From contig NZ_CP029829.1 in assembly GCF_003233655.1 (NCBI RefSeq), forward strand, positions 1,126,978 through 1,190,977: a stretch of 64,000 nt of DNA, written 5' to 3'. The position numbers and the translations under genes were made by a program. The notes below the pieces were generated by a model. The model was given only the letters and a program-made list of their open reading frames with translations. It was not told the origin of the DNA and did not search any database. Numbering within the stretch: the stretch's first letter is position 1; each line of letters opens with the position of its first letter. Shown here one piece after another: positions 52,738-60,648 of the stretch. This stretch comes from Azospirillum ramasamyi (lineage in GTDB: Bacteria > Pseudomonadota > Alphaproteobacteria > Azospirillales > Azospirillaceae).

Positions 52738-53352
52738 ATGGCACTGCCCTTGATGCCGAAAGCGACGGCCGTTTGGCTGGTCGAGAACACGTCCTTGTCC
52801 TTCGAGCAGATCGCCGCCTTCTGCGGCATGCATTCGCTGGAAGTCCAGGCCATCGCCGACGGCGAGGTCGCGGTCGGAATGGTGGGGCTCGACCCCATCG
52901 CCAACGGCCAGCTGACCAAGCATGAGATCGAGCGCTGCGAGAAGAACCATGATCTGCGCCTGAAGCTGCTGGTCGCCGACCTGCCGCAGGTCGCCTCCCG
53001 GTCCAAGGGCCCGCGCTATACCCCGATCACCAAGCGCGGCGACAAGCCCGACGCCATCGCCTGGCTGCTGAAGCATCATCCGGAACTGTCGGACGCCCAG
53101 GTCTGCCGGCTGATCGGCACCACCAAGCCGACCATCGCCGCGGTGCGCGACCGCACCCACTGGAACGTCGCCAACATCAAGCCGCGCAGCCCGGTCATGC
53201 TCGGCCTGTGCTCCGGCCGTGAGCTGGAGGAAGCGCTGGCGCTGGCCATCCGCCGGGGCGGCGTGCCCCGCGCGCCGGAGGATGCCGCCGAGGACTTCTA
53301 CGGCGAGAACAACGGCGACGACCGCTATTCCGAACAGGAAGACGCCCACTGA
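52738..53352 (+). CDS. trcR: Cell-cycle transcriptional regulator TrcR (DUF1013)
   Basis: A 204-residue alphaproteobacterial protein: MALPLMPKATAVWLVENTSL, then FEQIAAFCGMHSLEVQAIAD (first HTH-like region) and LSDAQVCRLIGTTKPTIAAV (second). TrcR-type proteins associate with RNA polymerase at cell-cycle promoters in Caulobacter. Two ATGs (52735, 52738) follow AGGAGGG; the second gives normal ribosome-site spacing and matches family N-termini. The acidic C-terminus (EDFYGENNGDDRYSEQEDAH) is variable. Confidence 0.92.
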   Translation: MALPLMPKATAVWLVENTSLSFEQIAAFCGMHSLEVQAIADGEVAVGMVGLDPIANGQLTKHEIERCEKNHDLRLKLLVADLPQVASRSKGPRYTPITKRGDKPDAIAWLLKHHPELSDAQVCRLIGTTKPTIAAVRDRTHWNVANIKPRSPVMLGLCSGRELEEALALAIRRGGVPRAPEDAAEDFYGENNGDDRYSEQEDAH

Positions 53353-53395
53353 TGCCATCCCTCTCCCCTGGCGGGAAAGGGCATGAAGGTCTGCG

Positions 53396-53989
53396 ATGAC
53401 CGACCGCAACTCACCTCCGCCCCGGCTCGTCGTCGGCATCAGCGGCGCGTCGGGGGTGATCTACGGTATCCGCATGCTGGAGACGCTGCGGCGGATCGGC
53501 GTCGAATCGCATCTGGTCGTCAGCCGGTCCGCCGAAGTGACGCTGGCGCATGAGACCAGCATGAAGGTGGCGGAGCTGCGGGCGCTGGCCGACGTCAGTT
53601 ATTCCGCCGCCGATATCGGGGCTGCGATCTCCAGCGGCAGCTTCCGCACGCTGGGAATGGTGGTCGCCCCCTGTTCGGTCCGCACGATGAGCGAGATCGC
53701 CAGCGGGGTCACCTCCACCCTGCTGACCCGCGCGGCGGACGTGGCGCTGAAGGAGCGGCGGCGGCTGGTTCTGATGGTGCGGGAGACGCCGCTGCATCTG
53801 GGCCATCTGCGCACCATGACCGCACTGGCGGAAATGGGTGCGGTGATCGCGCCGCCGGTCCCCGCCTTCTATGCGCGGCCGGAGAGCCTCGACGATCTGG
53901 TGGACCATTCGGTGGGACGGGTTCTGGACCTGTTCGGGCTGGATGCCGGAAATCTGCGCCGGTGGGGTGAGCGTCCGGCGGAGGGCTGA
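53396..53989 (+). CDS. ubiX: Flavin prenyltransferase UbiX
   Basis: A 197-residue flavoprotein that makes prenylated FMN for the UbiD decarboxylase in ubiquinone synthesis. LVVGISGASGVIYGIRMLET, the ISSGSF and VVAPCSVRTMSEIASGV flavin-phosphate sites, and LMVRETPLHLGHLRTMTALA are diagnostic. It begins 43 bases after trcR. AAGG lies before the ATG. ubiK, also in this window, belongs to the same pathway. Confidence 0.95.
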   Translation: MTDRNSPPPRLVVGISGASGVIYGIRMLETLRRIGVESHLVVSRSAEVTLAHETSMKVAELRALADVSYSAADIGAAISSGSFRTLGMVVAPCSVRTMSEIASGVTSTLLTRAADVALKERRRLVLMVRETPLHLGHLRTMTALAEMGAVIAPPVPAFYARPESLDDLVDHSVGRVLDLFGLDAGNLRRWGERPAEG

Positions 53990-54113
53990 CCCGCGCCGCG
54001 ACGCCGCAACAGGCGGCTTGGACGGCGGCCACAATGCCGTTATACCGCTGTCAATGCGTAATGATGCGGAGCCGGCGCTTCCGCCGCCCGACAGTAACGG
54101 GGACAAGCCGACC

Positions 54114-54794
54114 ATGCCCTTCAGCAGTCAACCGAGCGAGCCCATCCGCCAGCTTCTGGCCGGCATCAAGGCCTTCCGCGCCCGCTATTACGAACGCCGA
54201 CCCGACAGCATGCGCCAGCTGGCGACCGAAGGGCAGCACCCGGAAGTTCTGCTGATCGGCTGTTCCGACAGCCGCGTCGACCCCGCCCTGCTGACCATGG
54301 CGGAACCCGGCGAGATGTTCGTCGTGCGCAACGTCGCCAACCTCGTCCCGCCCTATCAGCCCGACGGCGCCTATCACGGCACCTCGGCCGCCATCGAATA
54401 TGCGGTCAAGTCGCTGCAGGTGAAGGAGATCATCGTGCTGGGCCACGCCCAGTGCGGCGGCATCCAGGGCCTGATCCGCTTGCGCGCCGGCCAGAAGTCG
54501 GACGACGATTTCGTGTCCCCCTGGGTGTCGATCGCCGGTTCCGCGCTCGACCCCTACGTCGGGCCGGAAGGCTCCGAACAGGCGCGGGCCGATGCGGAAA
54601 AGCTGCAGAACACCCCGGCGGTGATCGAACGGGCGGCGGTCCGCGCCTCGGTCGACAACCTGATGACCTTCCCCTTCGTGCGCGAGCGGGTGGAGGCCGG
54701 GACGCTGAACATCCATGGCTGGTGGTTCGACATCCAGTCCGGCGAGATGTGGGCGATCAACCCCGCCACCCGCCTGTTCCAGCCGGTCGAGTAA
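54114..54794 (+). CDS. Beta-class carbonic anhydrase
   Basis: A 226-residue zinc enzyme interconverting CO2 and bicarbonate. Zinc ligands are C50 and D52-R54 dyad (LLIGCSDSRVDPALL), H111 and C114 (VLGHAQCGGIQGL). FVVRNVANLVPPY is conserved. The ATG at 54114 follows GGGGAC; the frame is open further upstream through the ubiX end. Length and sequence fit clade B bacterial enzymes. Confidence 0.95.
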   Translation: MPFSSQPSEPIRQLLAGIKAFRARYYERRPDSMRQLATEGQHPEVLLIGCSDSRVDPALLTMAEPGEMFVVRNVANLVPPYQPDGAYHGTSAAIEYAVKSLQVKEIIVLGHAQCGGIQGLIRLRAGQKSDDDFVSPWVSIAGSALDPYVGPEGSEQARADAEKLQNTPAVIERAAVRASVDNLMTFPFVRERVEAGTLNIHGWWFDIQSGEMWAINPATRLFQPVE

Positions 54795-54907
54795 GCAAAC
54801 CGCGCAAACGTGTACCCAAGGGCGAGGACGGGAATTTCCGGGCGCCCTACCCTGTTGTGAGCGAAGGAAAGTAGTTTTCCTCACTCCGACAAGAGGTAGG
54901 GAACGCC

Positions 54908-55171
54908 ATGAAGACTGCACTTCCACTTGTGATCCTGGTCGCGGCTCCCCTCGCGCTGTCCGCCTGCAACCAAACCGGCAGCAGCGGCAGCGGCGGCGGT
55001 CTGTTCGGCAGCAGCGGCGGCGGCCTGTTCGGCTCGGGCAGCTCCGACTCGACCTATGCGCGCAACGGCCGCTGCGACGATCCGCGCTACAACACCTCCA
55101 ACGGCGGCCGGGCCGAACCCGGTACGGACGATTACGACTGCTCGCGCTATGGCAACGGCTTGAAGCGCTGA
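54908..55171 (+). CDS. Small glycine-rich lipoprotein
   Basis: An 87-residue protein with a lipobox LSAC (Cys20) after MKTALPLVILVAAPL. A glycine/serine-rich stretch with LFGSSGGGLFGSGSSDS repeats follows, then a Cys-containing end (NGRCDDPRYN; DDYDCSRYGNG). AGAGGTAGGGAA precedes the ATG. No family recognised; likely attached to the outer membrane. Confidence 0.78.
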   Translation: MKTALPLVILVAAPLALSACNQTGSSGSGGGLFGSSGGGLFGSGSSDSTYARNGRCDDPRYNTSNGGRAEPGTDDYDCSRYGNGLKR

Positions 55172-55187
55172 ACCGGAACCGCCAACT

Positions 55188-55240
55188 CGGCGGCCATGCT
55201 CCCGGCGACCGAATTCCAGTCGCGGGGAGCATGGCCGCCG
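55188..55240. repeat. 53-base perfect-stem hairpin after the lipoprotein gene
   Basis: Sixteen-base arms (55188-55203 and 55225-55240) pair perfectly, with a further CGAC/GTCG pair inside and a loop containing GAATTC. It starts 16 bases after the stop. No T run follows, so it is either a stem-dependent terminator or a mobile-hairpin-like element. Confidence 0.7.
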
Positions 55241-55456
55241 GAACAGGCAACCCGAAGAAGCTGCAGCCCGGCGCCTCGAGGAGAGCGCGCAAGCCGGCCA
55301 GCCGGGGAGAGTACTGGTTGCCGCCGCGGCAACGGCACCAGTCCGGCCGGGCACCGTCGCCAATCGTCGCAAACGGTCACAGAATCGGACTTTTCCCCGG
55401 ATTGTCTTGGGACTTACGCATCGCTATTGTCCGCGCCGTCTTCCAAGGAGCGGATC

Positions 55457-55885
55457 ATGACCTCGCGCCCAGCCCGGGGCTTTTCCAGACGCGGCGCCTG
55501 CCGGTCCCGCGTTATCGCCGCCGCCGCTCTCATGGTCTCGCTCTGCATCGGCGGAACGGCTCCAGCGACCGCCAGCGAAGGCGCGAAGCCGAACGGCTGC
55601 CCGTGGGCGCAGGACATCACGCTGGAAATCAACGGCAAGACCCTGACCCTGAAGCAGGACGCCTTCACCGCCGCGACCTCCGAGCCGATCGAGATCGATC
55701 AGTTCAAGGTCTTTCCCCTGGTAGACCAGCTAAAACTGCGCATCATCGGCCCCAAGGGCCGCGAGTGGGAGGCGGCGCTGACCCGCCTGGTCAGCGGCAA
55801 GCGCTGCAGCGCCTTCTACGTCGGCAAACCCACCCTGGTATCGGACACGGTGCGCAATCCGAACGAGCTGATCCTGAACCGGTAG
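55457..55885 (+). CDS. Hypothetical secreted protein
   Basis: A 142-residue protein with a Sec-type signal (RSRVIAAAALMVSLCIGGTA, cleavage near ATASEG). The mature part has two Cys (PNGCPWAQD; GKRCSAFYV), which could form a disulfide, and predicted beta strands (ITLEINGKTLTLKQDA). AAGGAG lies 6 bases before the ATG. No family recognised. Confidence 0.78.
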   Translation: MTSRPARGFSRRGACRSRVIAAAALMVSLCIGGTAPATASEGAKPNGCPWAQDITLEINGKTLTLKQDAFTAATSEPIEIDQFKVFPLVDQLKLRIIGPKGREWEAALTRLVSGKRCSAFYVGKPTLVSDTVRNPNELILNR

Positions 55886-55903
55886 GACGCCGGGCGCAGC
55901 CGC

Positions 55904-56347
55904 TCAACGGCCGGCGAGAACCCCAGCCAACTCGTCCAGCGCCGGATCGCCGCCCGGCACCAGCAGCGCCATGTTGCGGGCCGCCGACTCCGCGCTGCCG
56001 CCCGGCCGCGGCATGAAGCCGGCGGCGGCGAAAAGCCGGTCCTGCTGGACACGCTCGGCCTCCAGCTCCGCGGCCTTCATGCGGCGGTAGAATCCGTCGT
56101 CCTCACCCTTGGCGCGGCGGCGCAGGGCCCGCAAGGGGCGCACGACCTCCTCCCGCCAGCCGGAAATCGCCGAATCGATGCGGGCAAGCTCGGCCTCGGA
56201 GAGGCGGACGCCGCACTCCAGCCCCGCCCAGGCGGCGAACAGCAGCATATTGACGTCCACGCCGCGCCGGTCCTGCAGGAACAGGCAAAGGGCCGGAACC
56301 CCCGGCCGCCCGTAGACGGCCAGGGAGAAGTCCCAGAACGGGTTCAC
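55904..56347 (-). CDS. DUF2390/TIGR02444 family protein
   Basis: A 147-residue helical protein: NPFWDFSLAVYGRPGVPALC, LFLQDRRGVDVNMLLFAAWA, and GWREEVVRPLRALRRRAKGE match TIGR02444. The GTG at 56347 lies 8 bases after the phosphofructokinase stop, so it is probably co-transcribed with it. Function unknown. Confidence 0.83.
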   Translation of the reverse strand: MNPFWDFSLAVYGRPGVPALCLFLQDRRGVDVNMLLFAAWAGLECGVRLSEAELARIDSAISGWREEVVRPLRALRRRAKGEDDGFYRRMKAAELEAERVQQDRLFAAAGFMPRPGGSAESAARNMALLVPGGDPALDELAGVLAGR

Positions 56348-56355
56348 CGTCCCGC

Positions 56356-57450
56356 TCAATCGCCGAAGCTGATGTTCAGGCCGCGGGCGGTCTTGACCAG
56401 CGCCCCGTCCAGCTCGACGCAGGAGTAATGCTCGATCGCCTCGGTTATCGGCACGTCGATGACGCTGCGATTCGACCAGGCGACCATGCGGTTGAACTTG
56501 CCCTCCGCGATCAGGTCGACGGCATGGACACCGAAGGCGGAGGCGATCAGCCGGTCGCGCGGGCTGGGCATGCTGCCGCGCTGGACATGGCCCAGAACGG
56601 TGACGCGTGTCTCGGCACCGGTGGCGTCGGAGATCTTCTCGCCGATATAGTCGCCGATGCCGCCATAGCGCTTCTCGCCGCCCTGCAGCACCTTCTTGAC
56701 CCCGGTGCCCTCCAGCGTCTTCACCGCCTCCGACACCACGACAAGGGCGAAGTTGCGGCCCGAGCTGCGGACCTCCTGGATCTTCGCCGCGATGTTCTCG
56801 ATGGTGTAGGGGATTTCCGGGATCAGGATCACGTCGGCCCCGCCGGCGATGCCGGCCGCCAGGGCGATATGGCCGGCGTCGCGGCCCATCACCTCCAGCA
56901 CCATGACGCGGTGGTGGCTGGCGGCGGTGGGCTGCAGGCGGTCGAGCGCCTCCACCGCCACGGCGACGGCGGTGTCGTAGCCGACCGACACCTCGGTCTT
57001 GCCCAGGTCGTTGTCGATGGTCTTGGGCACGCCCACCATCGGGAAGCCGCCCTTCTGTGCAAGCTTGTGCAGGATGGCGAAGCTTCCGTCGCCGCCGATG
57101 CCGATCAGGGCGTCCAGGCCGAGTTCGCGGTATCCGCCGATGATCTCGTCCGAGCGGTCCTTCAGCGTGCCGTCGGGCATCGGATAGGCAAAGGGATCGC
57201 CGCGGTTGGTCGTGCCCAGGATGGTGCCGCCCTGACGCATCATGTGGCCGTCGACGGAGCTCAGGTCGAGCGTCTGGTATTGCACCGGGCGCTGCAGCAG
57301 GCCCTGGGTGCCTTCCTTGATGCCCAGCACCTGCCAGCCATAGCCGGTGGCGCGGTGGACCACCGCACGGATGACGGCGTTCAGTCCGGCGCAGTCGCCG
57401 CCGCTGGTCAGGATGCCGATGCGCTTGCCGGCTTTCGTTGGGGCAGTCAT
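56356..57450 (-). CDS. 6-phosphofructokinase, mixed ATP/PPi signature
   Basis: A 364-residue PFK. GILTSGGDCAGLN is the phosphate-donor loop. The donor-specificity positions are mixed: GGDGS (119-123; Gly122, the ATP-type residue) but PKTIDND (142-148; Lys143, the PPi-type residue). D146 is the catalytic base; EVMGRDAGHIA binds fructose-6-phosphate. Gly with Lys is found in group III/X-type PFKs that usually use ATP. Azospirilla rely mainly on Entner-Doudoroff flow, so a PFK is notable. It is divergent from DUF465 and probably co-transcribed with the DUF2390 gene. Confidence 0.92.
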   Translation of the reverse strand: MTAPTKAGKRIGILTSGGDCAGLNAVIRAVVHRATGYGWQVLGIKEGTQGLLQRPVQYQTLDLSSVDGHMMRQGGTILGTTNRGDPFAYPMPDGTLKDRSDEIIGGYRELGLDALIGIGGDGSFAILHKLAQKGGFPMVGVPKTIDNDLGKTEVSVGYDTAVAVAVEALDRLQPTAASHHRVMVLEVMGRDAGHIALAAGIAGGADVILIPEIPYTIENIAAKIQEVRSSGRNFALVVVSEAVKTLEGTGVKKVLQGGEKRYGGIGDYIGEKISDATGAETRVTVLGHVQRGSMPSPRDRLIASAFGVHAVDLIAEGKFNRMVAWSNRSVIDVPITEAIEHYSCVELDGALVKTARGLNISFGD

Positions 57451-57716
57451 TGAGGGGTTCCCGTCCCGTTCGCCTGTTTGTTGAAATGGAGGACCATGTT
57501 ACCGGAACAGACATTTCCCGCAATCATTGCCCGCATCCGCAAAGGTGGGATGGCTCGGCCGGAGGGTCGGCGCGTTCCTCATGCCAAACGACAAAACCGG
57601 TGGTTTGACCGTGCCGTTCCGTGCGAAATCTGGTATAGTCCAGCCCGCCCAGCCAAGGGCCACCCGCAAGAGCACCCCCGAACCACCCGGGGCAACGGCC
57701 ACTTCCCACGGGCGCG

Positions 57717-57917
57717 ATGAACGAGCAAGAGATTTTGAAGGAAAAGCTGGCGAGCTTGCGCAGCGAGCACCGCGACCTGGACGATGTCATCGCCCGGCTC
57801 GCCGAACGCGCGCCCTACGACCAGCTGCAGATGCAGCGTCTGAAGAAGCGCAAGCTGATGCTGAAGGACCAGATCACGGTCCTGGAAAGCCGGCTTCTGC
57901 CGGATATCATTGCTTAG
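57717..57917 (+). CDS. DUF465/YdcH-like protein
   Basis: A 66-residue helical protein: KLASLRSEHRDLDDVIARLA, then QLQMQRLKKRKLMLKDQITV, the YdcH pattern. No strong ribosome site precedes the ATG at 57717. A TATAGT at 57634-57639 may be its minus-10. The stop codon lies inside the first of three 16-base tandem repeats. Confidence 0.88.
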   Translation: MNEQEILKEKLASLRSEHRDLDDVIARLAERAPYDQLQMQRLKKRKLMLKDQITVLESRLLPDIIA

Positions 57918-57959
57918 AGGGAATTGGGCTTAGAGGAAATTGGGCTTAGAGGGAATTGG
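57912..57959 (+). repeat. Three 16-base tandem repeats across the DUF465 stop
   Basis: GCTTAGAGGGAATTGG, GCTTAGAGGAAATTGG and GCTTAGAGGGAATTGG are contiguous from 57912 to 57959, one base different in the middle copy. The TAG in the first copy terminates the gene. Confidence 0.8.
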
Positions 57960-58033
57960 CCGAACGCAGGACGCGACTACGGGCGTCGTCCCCGCGAAGG
58001 CGGGGAGACGGCCATGGTCACGAGGCGGATCCT

Positions 58034-58486
58034 TCACCCTTTCTTCGGCACCGTGAAGAACTGGATGCCCATCTGGAAGCTGCGGGCGATGTTCTCCGCC
58101 TTGCCGATCAGGAAGTTTGCGCCTTCGGGCGGGAAAAGTTCGTGGGCGGTCTCGCGGAACAGGCCGAGCCAGCGTTCGAAATGCTTCGGCTCCAGCCCCA
58201 GCGAGATGTGGACCGGCATCGGGCGCCCGTCATAGCGCTGGGTCAGCAGGGCGATGGACGACCAGAAATCCATCATCTTGCGCAGATGCGGTTCCCAATC
58301 GGTGATGGCCCGGCCGAAGATGGGCCCCAGCACCTCATCCTTCATGATCTTGCCATAGAAGGTCCGCACGAGCGTCTCGATCGACGCCTCGTCGATGCCG
58401 ACGGCTGCCATCCGTTCCTGCGCCATTGCGGTGCGGATATCGCGGTGCTCGTTGCGCTGGTCGTCGCTGGGAACGGTGTCGGTCAT
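58034..58486 (-). CDS. Group III truncated haemoglobin
   Basis: A 150-residue globin: [39 protein letters not shown], and the haem-site segment [20 protein letters not shown] with the proximal His region. Length and the FWSS/PVH pattern fit group III (P-type) truncated haemoglobins, which bind O2 or NO in the cytoplasm. Single gene; its neighbours are DUF465 and purE. Confidence 0.92.
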   Translation of the reverse strand: MTDTVPSDDQRNEHRDIRTAMAQERMAAVGIDEASIETLVRTFYGKIMKDEVLGPIFGRAITDWEPHLRKMMDFWSSIALLTQRYDGRPMPVHISLGLEPKHFERWLGLFRETAHELFPPEGANFLIGKAENIARSFQMGIQFFTVPKKG

Positions 58487-58698
58487 GCGGCGGGTCCGGT
58501 CCGAAATTGCCTAGGGTCTATCCTGATCATATAGCACGGCACCATAGGTGGAACCATGTGCCGCCGGAAGGGCCGGGATGTCGCAGAGAAGGGGCGGATT
58601 CGCCATGCGGTCTGCCATGGAACGGCGCCGGCTCTGGACAGCGGCCCGACTCCACCTATAATGCGCCGCTTTCCGGACCTTTAGGGAAGCGCCAAGCT

Positions 58699-59250
58699 GT
58701 GTCCGCCGAACACTCTCCGAACAGCGCCGTTCCGGCCAACGACATCGCGGCCGACGGCGTTCTGCCGCTGGTCGGCATCATCATGGGCAGCCAGTCGGAC
58801 TGGACCACCATGAAGCACGCCGCCGACACCCTCGCCGCGCTGGGCATCCCGCACGAGGTCCGCATTGTTTCCGCCCACCGCACGCCCCATCGGCTGGTCG
58901 AGTATGCCACCACCGCCAAGGCGCGCGGGTTGAAGGTGGTGATCGCCGGCGCCGGCGGGGCCGCCCATCTGCCGGGCATGGCCGCGTCGATGACGCCGCT
59001 GCCGGTCTTCGGCGTTCCGGTCGAAAGCCACGCGCTGAAGGGCATGGACAGCCTGCTGTCGATCGTGCAGATGCCGGGCGGCGTCCCGGTCGGCACGCTG
59101 GCCATCGGCAAGGCCGGCGCCATCAACGCCGCCCTGCTGGCCGGCTCGGTCATCGCGCTGATGGACCCGGCGGTGGCCGAGGCGCTGGACGGCTGGCGCG
59201 CGCGCCAGACCGCGGCGGTTGCCGACGTCCCCGTCGATGATCCGACCTGA
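58699..59250 (+). CDS. purE: N5-carboxyaminoimidazole ribonucleotide mutase
   Basis: A 183-residue class I Pur[35 protein letters not shown], and [20 protein letters not shown] are the signatures. It moves the carboxylate of N5-CAIR to CAIR in purine synthesis. The start is a GTG at 58699 with AGGGAAG upstream; no ATG lies before the conserved core. It is followed 21 bases later by purK. Confidence 0.96.
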   Translation: MSAEHSPNSAVPANDIAADGVLPLVGIIMGSQSDWTTMKHAADTLAALGIPHEVRIVSAHRTPHRLVEYATTAKARGLKVVIAGAGGAAHLPGMAASMTPLPVFGVPVESHALKGMDSLLSIVQMPGGVPVGTLAIGKAGAINAALLAGSVIALMDPAVAEALDGWRARQTAAVADVPVDDPT

Positions 59251-59271
59251 CAGCGAGAAGGCCGCAACGCC

Positions 59272-60396
59272 ATGACCGGCAATCAAAGGGGCGCCGCCCT
59301 GCCCCGTCTCGCCCCCGGTTCCACCATCGGCATGCTGGGTGCCGGGCAGCTCGGCCGGATGACGGCGCTGGCCGCCGCCCGGCTGGGCTACAAGACCCAT
59401 GTCTATGCTCCCGATGCGGCGGACAGCCCGGCGGCGCAGGTCAGCGCCGCGGCGACCGTCGCCGGTTGGGACGATCTGGACGCGCTCGAACGTTTCGCCC
59501 GCTCCGTCGACGTGGTGACGCTGGAGTGGGAGAATGTCCCCGTGGCGACGGCGGAGCATCTGCGCCGCTTCACCAACCTGCATCCCGGCCCCGGCGTGCT
59601 GTCGGTGGCGCAGGACCGCATCGCGGAAAAGAGCTTCGTCAACCGGCTGGGCATCGCGACCGCGCCTTGGCGCGCCGCGAACGGTGCCGACGAGGTCGCC
59701 CGTGCGGTGGCGGAGATCGGACCGCGCTGCGTCCTGAAATCCACCCGTCTCGGCTATGACGGCAAGGGGCAGGCGCGGCTGGAGGCCGGCAGCGACCCGG
59801 CGGCGGCGTGGAGCGCCATCGGCGGCGGAAAGCCCGGCGTCGAGGGCATCGTCGAGGGCTTCGTAACCTTCGCCTGCGAGGTATCGGTGATCGTCGCCCG
59901 CGGCGCCGACAGCGCGATGGTCGCCTATCCGGCGGTGGAGAACCGGCACAAGGACGGCATCCTCGACGTCACCGTCGCCCCCGCCTCCCCCGACAGGGTT
60001 TCGGCGGCGACGGCGGCGGAAGCGGACCGCATCGCCCGGCGCATCGCCGAAGCGCTGGACCTCGTCGGCGTCCTGGCGGTGGAGATGTTCGTCACCGCCG
60101 ACGGCGCGGTCCTCGTCAACGAGATGGCGCCTCGCCCGCACAATTCCGGCCACTGGACCATGGATGCCTGCGCCACCTGCCAGTTCGAGCAGCTGGTGCG
60201 CGCGGTCTGCGGCCTGCCGTTGGGGTCGGTGGAGCGCGTCGCCGATGCCGAGATGACCAACCTGATCGGCGACGACGTGTTGCGCTGGCCGGAGCTCCTG
60301 GCGGAACCCGGCGCCCGCCTGCATCTGTACGGCAAGGCGGAAGCCCGACCGGGCCGGAAGATGGGCCATGTCAACCGGCTGTTCCCGCGCCGCTGA
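59272..60396 (+). CDS. purK: 5-(carboxyamino)imidazole ribonucleotide synthase
   Basis: A 374-residue ATP-grasp enzyme converting AIR and bicarbonate to N5-CAIR: TIGMLGAGQLGRMTALAAAR, CVLKSTRLGYDGKGQ, VEMFVTADGAVLVNEMAPRP and HNSGHWTMDAC. Partner of purE, 21 bases upstream; the two make the CAIR route used by most bacteria. A strong terminator follows. Confidence 0.97.
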   Translation: MTGNQRGAALPRLAPGSTIGMLGAGQLGRMTALAAARLGYKTHVYAPDAADSPAAQVSAAATVAGWDDLDALERFARSVDVVTLEWENVPVATAEHLRRFTNLHPGPGVLSVAQDRIAEKSFVNRLGIATAPWRAANGADEVARAVAEIGPRCVLKSTRLGYDGKGQARLEAGSDPAAAWSAIGGGKPGVEGIVEGFVTFACEVSVIVARGADSAMVAYPAVENRHKDGILDVTVAPASPDRVSAATAAEADRIARRIAEALDLVGVLAVEMFVTADGAVLVNEMAPRPHNSGHWTMDACATCQFEQLVRAVCGLPLGSVERVADAEMTNLIGDDVLRWPELLAEPGARLHLYGKAEARPGRKMGHVNRLFPRR

Positions 60397-60419
60397 TACC
60401 GCCGCCACCTGATCAGGCC

Positions 60420-60456
60420 AAGGCCCCGCGACCGCATGGTCGGCGGGGCCTTTTTG
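60420..60456 (+). terminator. Rho-independent terminator of purEK
   Basis: Arms AAGGCCCCGC/GCGGGGCCTT (60420-60429 and 60443-60452), with the right arm continuing into TTTTTG. This is the clearest terminator in the window. Confidence 0.85.
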
Positions 60457-60648
60457 TTTGCATGTCCAAGGAGCAGCAAATCGCCGCCCAGGCCGGATGA
60501 TATGCACGCCAAGGATGTCACAAATTGTCGCGTCTCCACCCACCGAAGGTCATCGGCCGCCGCGGCGCTTTCAACCCATGTCGACATTGGTTACTCTAAG
60601 TCACATTCACGCCGAAACTATCTAAACTTTGATGCAATTTGCAACCGC

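Noticed and set aside
54114..54794. Longer carbonic anhydrase starting within ubiX
   Set aside because: The upstream frame overlaps the UbiX end and has no ribosome site; MPFSS with GGGGAC fits the family length.
57496..57720. 74-codon plus-strand frame overlapping the DUF465 start by 4 bases
   Set aside because: It has a GGAGG only 3 bases before its ATG and a Pro/Arg/His-rich unstructured end; no family pattern, so it looks like leader DNA.
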